In this document: piece after piece, positions 1 through 7,424 of the stretch
How positions within the stretch are numbered: position 1 is the first letter of the stretch
How the letters are laid out: each line of letters begins with the position of its first letter
Assembly (NCBI RefSeq): GCF_023100945.1
Contig: NZ_CP064689.1
Coordinates: 6,120,001 to 6,184,000 of the forward strand
Direction of reading: 5' to 3'
Length of the DNA: 64,000 nt
Source: Bradyrhizobium sp. 200
Lineage (GTDB): Bacteria > Pseudomonadota > Alphaproteobacteria > Rhizobiales > Xanthobacteraceae
Notes under the pieces: generated by a model
Told to the model about the DNA's origin: nothing
The model's input: the letters and a program-made list of their open reading frames with translations, nothing else
Databases searched by the model: none
Made by a program: the position numbers and the translations under genes

Positions 1-1
1 G

Positions 2-1177
2 ACGATCAAGGGCGACCGGGTGATCTACGACTTCACCGGCAGTCATCCGACCATCGGCTCGATCTACAATTCGGCATTCGGCGCCACCTTCTCGGCGGTA
101 GCGGCGGGCATGAAGACCTTCTTCCCCGATTTGCCGCTCAATTCCGGCTTTTACCGCTGCTTCGACATCATCGCTCCCGAGGGCTCGATCATCGACGCCA
201 AGTGGCCGATCGCGGTCACGGGCTTCCTGATGCCGTTCGAGAAGATCATGAACTCGATCTACGAGATGTGGTCGAAACTGATGCCGGAGCGGGCGCTCGC
301 GTGCGCCTTCAACCTCGAATATCTGCTCACCGGCGGTCTCGACGGCCGCAGCTCCGACAAGCCCATTTTCATGTTCTACGACTGGCTGCCGGGCGGCTGG
401 GGCGGGCGCAATGGCAAGGACGGCAGCAACGTCACGACGGCCTGCTTCGGCACCGGGTTGATGTCGCAACCGGTCGAAGGCCAGGAACGCGCCAATCCGA
501 TCCTGACCACCGAATGCGAGATTTTGAAGGACTCGCCCGGGCCGGGCAGATGGCGCGGCGGCGCCGGCGTGATGAAGACCTCACGCATGCTGCAGGCTGA
601 AAAGACAGTCATCTCCTACATCTGCGACCGCGAACGTGCCGTGGTGTGGGGAATTGAAGGAGGCTTGCCCTCGATGCCGCACGGCCTGACCCTGAAGCGC
701 GCCGGAGCCAGCGCCGAGGAGCGGCTCGGCTCGATCTTCTCCGACGTGCCGATCGGCGAAGGCGACGTGTTCTCGCGCCCGACGGCCGGTGGCGGCGGTT
801 TCGGCGATCCGCTCCAACGTGATCCGAACCTCGTCGTCGAGGACATCAAGGACGACTACATCTCGATCGAGCGCGCCGCCAAGGACTACGGCGTGGTCGT
901 GCATGCCATCGACGCGGAACTCTGCGAATACGAGGTGGACAGGTCCGCGACCATGGCGCTGCGCGCCAAAATCAGGGCCGAGCGCATCGGCAACGCCCGG
1001 CTCGATCCGGAAACCGTGGCGGAGCGTTATCGCAGCGGCAAACTCGACGCGTTCGACGTAATCCGCCAGCACGCCGTGATCCTCGACTGGGGCACCGGTG
1101 CCCTGCTTCCCGAATCCACACGTCAGTTCCGCGAGGTGTTCGAGCGGCGCTCGGTCGCAATGTGGGCCGCCGGATAA
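2..1177 (+). CDS. Hydantoinase B / oxoprolinase family protein, C-terminal part (5' end outside window)
   Basis: The reading frame is open from base 2, so the gene starts upstream and only about 392 C-terminal residues are visible. Family-typical glycine-rich segments are present: GGWGGRNGKDG, then a PGPGRWRGGAG stretch, and GGGGFGDPL further on. HyuB subunits work with HyuA in ATP-dependent opening of hydantoin or 5-oxoproline-like rings; HyuA is expected just upstream but cannot be seen. The gene precedes an ABC importer and a molybdenum hydroxylase on the same strand, which suggests a shared N-heterocycle catabolic operon. The true substrate cannot be read from the sequence. Confidence 0.88.
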   Translation, partial: TIKGDRVIYDFTGSHPTIGSIYNSAFGATFSAVAAGMKTFFPDLPLNSGFYRCFDIIAPEGSIIDAKWPIAVTGFLMPFEKIMNSIYEMWSKLMPERALACAFNLEYLLTGGLDGRSSDKPIFMFYDWLPGGWGGRNGKDGSNVTTACFGTGLMSQPVEGQERANPILTTECEILKDSPGPGRWRGGAGVMKTSRMLQAEKTVISYICDRERAVVWGIEGGLPSMPHGLTLKRAGASAEERLGSIFSDVPIGEGDVFSRPTAGGGGFGDPLQRDPNLVVEDIKDDYISIERAAKDYGVVVHAIDAELCEYEVDRSATMALRAKIRAERIGNARLDPETVAERYRSGKLDAFDVIRQHAVILDWGTGALLPESTRQFREVFERRSVAMWAAG

Positions 1178-1225
1178 CACTGGTGGCAACCGTGCGGCCC
1201 ACGGGCGGCACGGAGCGTGCATGCC

Positions 1226-1253
1226 GTGAGGGTCCGAAGTCATCGGCCCTCAC
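1226..1253. other. Intercistronic hairpin between hydantoinase B and the binding-protein gene
   Basis: A near-perfect inverted repeat: GTGAGGG, one unpaired T, CCGA, a 5-base loop, then TCGG and CCCTCAC. It makes 11 base pairs and ends 29 bases before the next start codon. No T-run follows, so it is more likely an mRNA processing or stability element than a full terminator; that is inference. Confidence 0.45.
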
Positions 1254-1282
1254 CCGTTCTCTCAAACCATGAGGATAGACCT

Positions 1283-2383
1283 ATGACGAGTTGCACGACG
1301 TCCATCCACTCCAATCCGCGCCGGCTGATCCGCTCCACGCTTGGAGCCGCCACGGGTCTCGCCCTCGCCGCGATCACGCCGGCCGCGGCGCAAACGCCCT
1401 GGTTCCCGATGAAAGTCTACGACGCCTCATCCGGTACGCCGAAGCCGGCGGAGTACACACCGCTTGCCAAGGCCGAGAAGCCGTACAAGCTCTGCGTCCT
1501 CTTTCCCCATATGAAAGACAGCTTCTGGGTGGCAGTCGCCTACGGCATCGTCAAACAGGCCGAGGCGATGAACGTCAACATGACCCTCTACGAAGCCGGC
1601 GGCTACGAGAACCTGCCCAAGCAACTTTCTCAGTTCGACGATTGCATGGCCAGCAGCCCCGATGCGATCATTGTCGGCGCCATCTCCGGCGCGGGCCTCA
1701 GCAAGAAGTTCGAAGAAGCCAAGGCCAAGGGCGTGCCGGTCGTCGGCGTCGCCAACCCGCTGCCGCCAAACGCGCTGCCCGCCGCGATCTATGTCGACTT
1801 TGTCGCCATGGGCATGGTGACAGGCGAGGGTCTGCTGGCGCAAGCCAAGCCCGGCGACAAACTCAACATCGTGACCTTTCCAGGTCCGGCCGGCTCGGGC
1901 TGGGCGGAATCGTTCAACGAAGGCTTCAAGAAGGCGGTCGCGAAGAACCCGAACGCCAAGGTGCTCGCCGAAAAATTCGGCGACTCCGGCGTCGCGGTTC
2001 AGCTCCAGCTTATCCAGGACGCGCTGCAGGCCTATCCCGGCATGAACGTGATCTGGGGCACCGCACCGACCGCCGAAGCGGCCATCGGCGCCGTCGCGGA
2101 AGCCGGACGAGCCGACATGAAAATCATGTCGTCCTACGAGAACCAGGCCATGCTCGACGCGCTGAACCGCGGCGACGTGCTGGCCTTCGCGACCCAGTAC
2201 CCGGTCGGCGAAGGCGCCGTCTCGGTGGACCAGGCCGTGCGTCTCATCGAGAAAAAGCCCGTCATGAGCCTGGCACAGCCGCTGGCATCGGCGGTCGACA
2301 AGACCACCGTGCCGAAACTGCAGATGGATCTCGTGCTCGCGCCCGGAAGCTGGAGCCCGGTCTATTCGGTCAAGGCCAAATAG
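1283..2383 (+). CDS. TorT-like periplasmic sugar-type ABC substrate-binding protein
   Basis: A 366-residue protein with a signal peptide (hydrophobic stretch GAATGLALAAITPAAAQ, cleavage probably after AAAQ). The mature part has the two-lobed periplasmic-binding-protein-1 fold, with VLFPHMKDSFWVAVAYGI near the start of lobe 1 and SSPDAIIVGAISG following. It most resembles TorT/ribose-binding-type proteins that bind ligand for RbsAC-type importers. The ATG at 1283 is chosen because GAGGAT lies just upstream and the signal peptide follows directly. The adjacent ATPase and two permeases complete the importer. The ligand is unknown; neighbours suggest a purine, hydantoin or other heterocycle. Confidence 0.85.
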   Translation: MTSCTTSIHSNPRRLIRSTLGAATGLALAAITPAAAQTPWFPMKVYDASSGTPKPAEYTPLAKAEKPYKLCVLFPHMKDSFWVAVAYGIVKQAEAMNVNMTLYEAGGYENLPKQLSQFDDCMASSPDAIIVGAISGAGLSKKFEEAKAKGVPVVGVANPLPPNALPAAIYVDFVAMGMVTGEGLLAQAKPGDKLNIVTFPGPAGSGWAESFNEGFKKAVAKNPNAKVLAEKFGDSGVAVQLQLIQDALQAYPGMNVIWGTAPTAEAAIGAVAEAGRADMKIMSSYENQAMLDALNRGDVLAFATQYPVGEGAVSVDQAVRLIEKKPVMSLAQPLASAVDKTTVPKLQMDLVLAPGSWSPVYSVKAK

Positions 2384-2460
2384 GTCCCGAACAGTCGAGG
2401 CCGCGCCAGGCGGGAGAACTATTTCTCTCGCCTGGTTGGCGGCCAGATATGGAGCAGGAG

Positions 2461-3999
2461 ATGAGCACCGACACTGGGCCGAAGCGGACCGCCCCGCTGC
2501 TCGAATTGCGGGGCATTTCGAAATGGTTCACGGGAGTCCGGGCTCTCGACCGGGTCGATCTCGATGTCCGCGCCGGTGAATTGCACGTCCTGTTCGGCGA
2601 GAATGGTGCCGGCAAGTCGACCCTGATCAATGTGATCGCGGGGACATTTCCGCCCGACGAAGGCAGCTTCCGGTTCGGCGGCGAGGAGATCCGCCATCTC
2701 ACGCCGCAGCAGGCCCGCGCGATCGGCATCAGCCCGGTGTTCCAGGAATTCTCGCTCGTTCCAAGTCTCACGGTGGAGGAAAACCTGTTCCTCGGCCGTG
2801 AGATCTCGAGCAAGGGCGTCCTGCGTGCGCGCGAGATGCGAAAGCGCGCGCGGGCGCTGATCGACGAGCTCGGCTTTGACCTGGATCCTTCCAGGCGCGT
2901 CGACGACCTCTCGCGCGCGCACCAGCAGATGGCCGAGATCGCCAAGGCCCTGCTCGGCCGGGTGCGTCTGCTGATCCTCGACGAGCCGACTGCGTCGCTG
3001 ACCGAGCGCGAGACCGGCCGGCTGTTCGAGCTGATCGCGCGGCTGAAAGGCCAGAACGTCGGCCTGATTTACGTCTCGCACCGCATGCGCGAGATTCGCA
3101 CGCTCGCCGACCGCGTGACCGTGCTGCGCGACGGCCGCCACATCCGCACCCTCGATGCCGCCACGTCGACCGACAGCGAACTGGTCGAGCTGATGACCGG
3201 CCGCAAGATCGACCTGCTGTTTCCAACGATCCCGCACCAGGCGGGCAAGGTCCTGGTCGACGTCGAGAACCTCACGCTGGCTGACGGCAGCGTTCGCGAC
3301 GTGAACTTCCACGCCCGGGCCGGCGAGATCACCGGCATCGCAGGCCTCGTCGGCTGCGGCAAGTCGGAGTTGATCCGCGCGATCTACGGGCTCGAAGCGA
3401 TCGCAAACGGCGTCGTGCGCATCGACGGCGCTCCTTACGAGTTCCTGGGCCCACGCCGCAGCTTGAAGCGCGGTGTTGCCTATTTCCCCGCCAACCGGAT
3501 CGCGGAGGGCCTCGCGCTGTCGCGCCCCATCCGCGAGAACGCCTCGATGACCGTGCTCGACCTGCCATCCTTTGCCCGCTTCGGCGTGCTGCGCCAAAGT
3601 GCCGAGCGCGCAACGATCTCGGCCATCATGGAACGGCTGCAGCTCAGGCCTCCGAACATCGAGCGCGCCGCGGGCGCGCTCTCCGGCGGCAACCGCCAGA
3701 AAGTGATGCTCGGCCGCGCGCTCACCCGCGATCTCACGGCCTTTCTGTTCGACGAGCCGAGTGTCGGCATCGACGTCGGCGCCAAGCTCGAGGTTTACGA
3801 ATTCATGAAGCGGCTGGTGGAAGCCGGCGCTGCCGTCATCGTGGTCTCGTCCGAATTGCCGGAAGTGCTCGCGCTTTCGAACCGGCTCTACGTCATGCAC
3901 AACGGACGGATCGCCACCGAGCTCACCGGCGCGGAAAAAACCGAGCAGAACGTACTCGCAAGCTTCTTCGAGAACCATCTTGCGGCGGAGGTCGCATGA
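2461..3999 (+). CDS. Sugar-type ABC transporter ATP-binding protein with two nucleotide-binding domains (RbsA/XylG type)
   Basis: A 512-residue cytoplasmic ATPase that energises the adjacent importer. The first domain has Walker A GENGAGKST and Walker B LLILDEPTASL, with a degenerate signature LSRAHQQ. The second has a degenerate Walker A (GLVGCGKSE), signature LSGGNRQK and Walker B FLFDEPSVGID. This paired layout is typical of RbsA, MglA and XylG. ATG 2461 is preferred over ATG 2449 because GGAG at 2451-2454 sits six bases before it. The stop overlaps the permease start by four bases (ATGA), so the genes are translationally coupled. Confidence 0.93.
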   Translation: MSTDTGPKRTAPLLELRGISKWFTGVRALDRVDLDVRAGELHVLFGENGAGKSTLINVIAGTFPPDEGSFRFGGEEIRHLTPQQARAIGISPVFQEFSLVPSLTVEENLFLGREISSKGVLRAREMRKRARALIDELGFDLDPSRRVDDLSRAHQQMAEIAKALLGRVRLLILDEPTASLTERETGRLFELIARLKGQNVGLIYVSHRMREIRTLADRVTVLRDGRHIRTLDAATSTDSELVELMTGRKIDLLFPTIPHQAGKVLVDVENLTLADGSVRDVNFHARAGEITGIAGLVGCGKSELIRAIYGLEAIANGVVRIDGAPYEFLGPRRSLKRGVAYFPANRIAEGLALSRPIRENASMTVLDLPSFARFGVLRQSAERATISAIMERLQLRPPNIERAAGALSGGNRQKVMLGRALTRDLTAFLFDEPSVGIDVGAKLEVYEFMKRLVEAGAAVIVVSSELPEVLALSNRLYVMHNGRIATELTGAEKTEQNVLASFFENHLAAEVA

Positions 4000-5015
4000 G
4001 CACTGCCCTCACCGCCACCCCGCCTCACCCGGCCATCGGCCTCGTCAGGTCGATCGCCGGGCGGATCGGCTTCCTGCCGGCCTTGCTGGCGGTTCTGGTC
4101 GCCGGCATGTCGGCGATCGACCCGCAATTCTACGGGTTCGTCAACATCCTCAACATCCTGCGCAACGCCTCGTTCCTGGCCATCGTCGCCTGCGGTCAGG
4201 CGCTGGTGATCATTGCCGGCGGCTTCGATCTCTCGGTCGGCGCAGTGGTCGCACTGGCGAGCGTGGTGAGCGCCAAGACCATGGCGGCCGCATCTGTTGC
4301 CTTTCCCGGCAACAATGCCGTCATCATCACCAGCGGCGTCGCCACCGGGCTTGCTTGTGGACTCGTGGTCGGGCTCGTCAACGGGTTTTGCGTGGCGAAG
4401 CTTAAGGTCTCGGGCTTCGTGGTCACCCTAGGCACGATGTCGGCGACCGCCGGCGTCGGACTCATGATCACGAGCGGAATCCCGGTTTACGGCATGCCCG
4501 ACAGCTTCGTGAAGGGTTTTGGGCGCGCCCAGATCTTTGGCCTGCCCACCGCGGTCTATATCGCGCTCGTCGTGGTTCTCGTAATGATGTTCGCGCAGCG
4601 GCGCACGCTGTTCGGCCGCTACGTCTACGCGATCGGCGGCAATGTCGACGCGGCGGTGGTATCCGGCGTGTCGATCCAACGCCACATCGTCGGCACCTAT
4701 GTCATCTCAAGCGTGCTGGCAGCTCTGACCGGAATCCTGCTGACCGCACAGGTCGGCTCCGGTCAGGCGAGCTTCGGCGGCGACCGCATGATGCTGCAGT
4801 CGATCGCTGCCGCCGTGATCGGCGGGGTCAGCCTGCGCGGCGGCGTCGGGCGCGTAGAGATCGTCACCATCAGCGCGTTGTTCCTGACCATTCTCGGCAA
4901 CGCGCTCAATCTCCTGCACATCAACTCCCGCCTCCAGCCGGTTTTTCTAGGTGTCATCATGGTGGCGGCCGTGGCGCTCGACGAACTCAGCCAGCGGAGG
5001 AAGTCCCGTGTCTGA
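3996..5015 (+). CDS. ABC transporter permease, RbsC/BPD_transp_2 family (first of two)
   Basis: A 339-residue, strongly hydrophobic integral membrane protein of the ribose-permease family. The hallmark segment ALVIIAGGFDLSVGAVVALA is present, as is the C-terminal AAAVIGGVSLRGGVGR loop. It forms the inner-membrane pore together with the next gene. Its start overlaps the ATPase stop (ATGA) and its end overlaps the second permease start by eight bases. Two different permeases rather than one homodimer is a common variant in this family. Confidence 0.92.
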   Translation: MSTALTATPPHPAIGLVRSIAGRIGFLPALLAVLVAGMSAIDPQFYGFVNILNILRNASFLAIVACGQALVIIAGGFDLSVGAVVALASVVSAKTMAAASVAFPGNNAVIITSGVATGLACGLVVGLVNGFCVAKLKVSGFVVTLGTMSATAGVGLMITSGIPVYGMPDSFVKGFGRAQIFGLPTAVYIALVVVLVMMFAQRRTLFGRYVYAIGGNVDAAVVSGVSIQRHIVGTYVISSVLAALTGILLTAQVGSGQASFGGDRMMLQSIAAAVIGGVSLRGGVGRVEIVTISALFLTILGNALNLLHINSRLQPVFLGVIMVAAVALDELSQRRKSRV

Positions 5016-6018
5016 CGTCGAGTTATCCGTCCCCGCCAAGGACCGGGGATATATGAGACTGCTGCCGGGCCAGTGGCTCTGGCGCGCGGTGCTGCCAATC
5101 GCGCTGCTCGTCATCCTGTTCGGATTCGCAGCCGTCGACCGCGGCGTGCTCTCGCCGGCCAACCTGCTCAACATCGCGCAGCAGACGAGCTACCTCGCTC
5201 TCTTTGCCATGGCGCAAACCGTAGTCATCCTGACCCGCGGTTTCGACCTCGCGCTCGGCCCGACCGTGTCGATGGTCAGCGTCGGCACGGCGCTGGCCAT
5301 GGCCGGTGCCACGGCAGCCGGCCAGGATGCGAGCGTGGTGCTGCTCGCAGGGCTCGGCGCCGGCTTCGGCCTTGGCATCGCCTGCGGGCTCTTCAACGGC
5401 GTCGTCATCGCGATCCTCGGGGTCAGCCCCTTCGTCGCGACGCTCGGAAGCTACAACATCGCGATTGGCGTCGCGACAACCCTCTCCTCCGGGCGTCCCG
5501 TGCAAGGCGTTCCGAACCTGTTCTCGCAGATCTTCTACGGCGGCAGCGTCTTCGGCGTGCCGGCCGCCATCCTGATCACGGTCATGATCGGGGTCGGACT
5601 GCAATTGATGCTGGCTCGCACCGTGTTTGGCCGTTCGCTCTACATCATCGGCACCAATCCGCGCGCCGCCGCGGTGGCTGGCCTGCCGGTGAATCGAATC
5701 CTGGTCACCACTTATGTGCTCTGCTCGGCGCTTGCAGCGCTCGGCGCCATCATGATGACGGCACGCACCGGTTCGGGCGAGCCGAACCTCGGCGGCTCGC
5801 TTTCGCTGCAGGCGATCGCCAGCGCCGTGGTGGGCGGAACGAGCCTCGCCGGTGGCCGCGGCGGGGTCGGCACTGCGGTGCTTGGCGCGCTGTTCGTCAC
5901 CATCCTGTCGAACGGCATGAATCTCAGCCGCATCGACGGTTACGTACAGATGGTCGTGCTCGGTGCCATCGTCATCGTCGGCGTACTGCTCGATCGCCTG
6001 CGGCAGGAGCGAGGCTGA
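5008..6018 (+). CDS. ABC transporter permease, RbsC/BPD_transp_2 family (second of two)
   Basis: A 336-residue membrane protein with the same family marks: TVVILTRGFDLALGPTVSM and ASAVVGGTSLAGGRGG. It is probably the heterodimer partner of the preceding permease. The GTG at 5008 is chosen because GGAGG lies seven bases upstream and the frame overlaps the end of the first permease; an ATG at 5053 is possible but would trim the N-terminus. The stop shares a base with the next start (TGATG), linking transport directly to the oxidase genes. Confidence 0.9.
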   Translation: MSDVELSVPAKDRGYMRLLPGQWLWRAVLPIALLVILFGFAAVDRGVLSPANLLNIAQQTSYLALFAMAQTVVILTRGFDLALGPTVSMVSVGTALAMAGATAAGQDASVVLLAGLGAGFGLGIACGLFNGVVIAILGVSPFVATLGSYNIAIGVATTLSSGRPVQGVPNLFSQIFYGGSVFGVPAAILITVMIGVGLQLMLARTVFGRSLYIIGTNPRAAAVAGLPVNRILVTTYVLCSALAALGAIMMTARTGSGEPNLGGSLSLQAIASAVVGGTSLAGGRGGVGTAVLGALFVTILSNGMNLSRIDGYVQMVVLGAIVIVGVLLDRLRQERG

Positions 6019-6926
6019 TGCCAGCCCATCCCAATCACCGTGCCGATCGAACCGAAGGTACGGGCGCCGCGAACACGCCCTCTGCGCGATCGATTTACGT
6101 TGCCCGTTCGCTCCCGGCGGCAATCGATGCACTCGACGAATACGGCTCCGCCGGCGCCCCGTTCGCCGGTGGCACCTGGATCATGCGATCGCCGATCCGG
6201 CATGAACCGCACCAGCCCCACTACGTCGCGATCGGGAAGATACCGGAACTGACGGCGATCAGGATCGATGCCGGTATTGTCGAGGTCGGTGCAGCAGTCA
6301 CTCACGCTGCGCTCGCTTCGGCTCTGGCAGACCTCCCCGAATTCAACGTCCTTGCGATCGCAGCCGGCCGCTCCGCCAATCCGGCGATCCGCGCGATGGC
6401 GACCATCGGCGGCAACCTCTCGACGTCGGGATTCGCCGCGGCAGACTGCGTGCCCGCGCTGCTCTGCCTGGAGGCCGAAGTCGAGATCTCCAGCCGCGGC
6501 GACCAAGCGCGGATCGGCCTGGAGCGTTTCCTCCAAATTAGGCCGACACTTGAGCCCGGCCGATTGCTCACCCGGGTCATCCTGCCCCGAAGGGTTCGCA
6601 ACACCGCCCATGCGCGCCTGCCGCTACGCAAGGCCGGCGATTATCCGGCCGCGATCGTCAGCCTCGCGGTGAGCCTGGACGCGGCGGCCCGCGTCCAGGC
6701 CGCCCGCATCGCGGTCGGCTCCGTCGAGCCGGTCGCGCGCCGATGGCAGCGGCTCGAAGCAGCGCTGGTTGGTCGCCCGTTGGACCCGGCGCAGGCGGCG
6801 GAAGTCGCCATTGGACTGGCCGACGAATTCACAGGTCGCGACAGCGTGGAGTTGCCCGCCTGGTACCGCGTCAGCGTGCTGCCCAGCCTGGTACGCCGTG
6901 CGGCCGTGGCCGCGCTCGACACCTGA
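6018..6926 (+). CDS. FAD-binding subunit of a xanthine dehydrogenase-family molybdoenzyme (CoxM-like)
   Basis: A 302-residue medium subunit. The N-terminal FAD-binding part contains FAGGTWIMRSP (family: AGGT) and NPAIRAMATIGGNLS (family: ATIGGN). Both contact FAD in CoxM/XdhA-type proteins. A C-terminal CODH flavoprotein domain follows. It passes electrons between the iron-sulfur subunit and the final acceptor. The gene starts within the stop of the permease (TGATG) and is followed after 25 bases by the iron-sulfur subunit. The gene order medium-small-large matches known CoxMSL-type operons. Confidence 0.9.
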   Translation: MPAHPNHRADRTEGTGAANTPSARSIYVARSLPAAIDALDEYGSAGAPFAGGTWIMRSPIRHEPHQPHYVAIGKIPELTAIRIDAGIVEVGAAVTHAALASALADLPEFNVLAIAAGRSANPAIRAMATIGGNLSTSGFAAADCVPALLCLEAEVEISSRGDQARIGLERFLQIRPTLEPGRLLTRVILPRRVRNTAHARLPLRKAGDYPAAIVSLAVSLDAAARVQAARIAVGSVEPVARRWQRLEAALVGRPLDPAQAAEVAIGLADEFTGRDSVELPAWYRVSVLPSLVRRAAVAALDT

Positions 6927-6951
6927 ACATTGCGAGGATGGAGGTTTGACC

Positions 6952-7410
6952 ATGGTCGTGAACCTGACAGTCAACGGCGATCGTCGTTCGTCGGCCGCCG
7001 ATCCCATCACGCCGCTGGTCGACATCCTGCGCGAGGAGTTTCATCTGACCGGCGCCAAGCCGGTGTGCCGCGAAGGATTTTGCGGCGCCTGCATGGTGCT
7101 GGTCGACGGCGCGCCCACTCTATCGTGCCTGATGCCGGCGGCGCTCGCCGAAGATTGCGAGATCCGCACCGTGGAAGGTCTCGCTGTCGGCGGCACGCTG
7201 ACGCCGATTCAGGCGGCGCTCGAGGACTGCGACGCGGTGCAATGCGGCATGTGCTTTCCCGGCATGGTGGTGACCCTGACACATCTTCTGACGGTCGAGC
7301 CCGGCGCAACGCGCGACGACATCCGCGCCGCCCTGACCGGCAACATCTGCCGTTGCACGGGATACGAACGTATCGTCGAAGCAGCTTTGCTCGCTGTCGC
7401 CGTGAAGTGA
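6952..7410 (+). CDS. [2Fe-2S] small subunit of the molybdoenzyme (CoxS-like)
   Basis: A 152-residue protein with two [2Fe-2S] domains. The plant-ferredoxin-type N-terminal domain has cysteines at 39, 44, 47 and 59 (CREGFCGAC, then C59). The C-terminal helical domain has C98, C101, C133 and C135 (CGMC and CRC). All eight ligands are present, so both clusters should form. It relays electrons from the molybdenum site to FAD. ATG 6952 lies ten bases after GGAGG; the open frame extends further upstream but overlaps the FAD subunit. Confidence 0.94.
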   Translation: MVVNLTVNGDRRSSAADPITPLVDILREEFHLTGAKPVCREGFCGACMVLVDGAPTLSCLMPAALAEDCEIRTVEGLAVGGTLTPIQAALEDCDAVQCGMCFPGMVVTLTHLLTVEPGATRDDIRAALTGNICRCTGYERIVEAALLAVAVK

Positions 7411-7424
7411 TCGGGGGAACGCCC

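Noticed and set aside
2419..3978. Long minus-strand ORF (519 codons) antisense to the ATPase gene
   Set aside because: High-GC shadow frame; no family features, while the plus frame has complete Walker and signature motifs.
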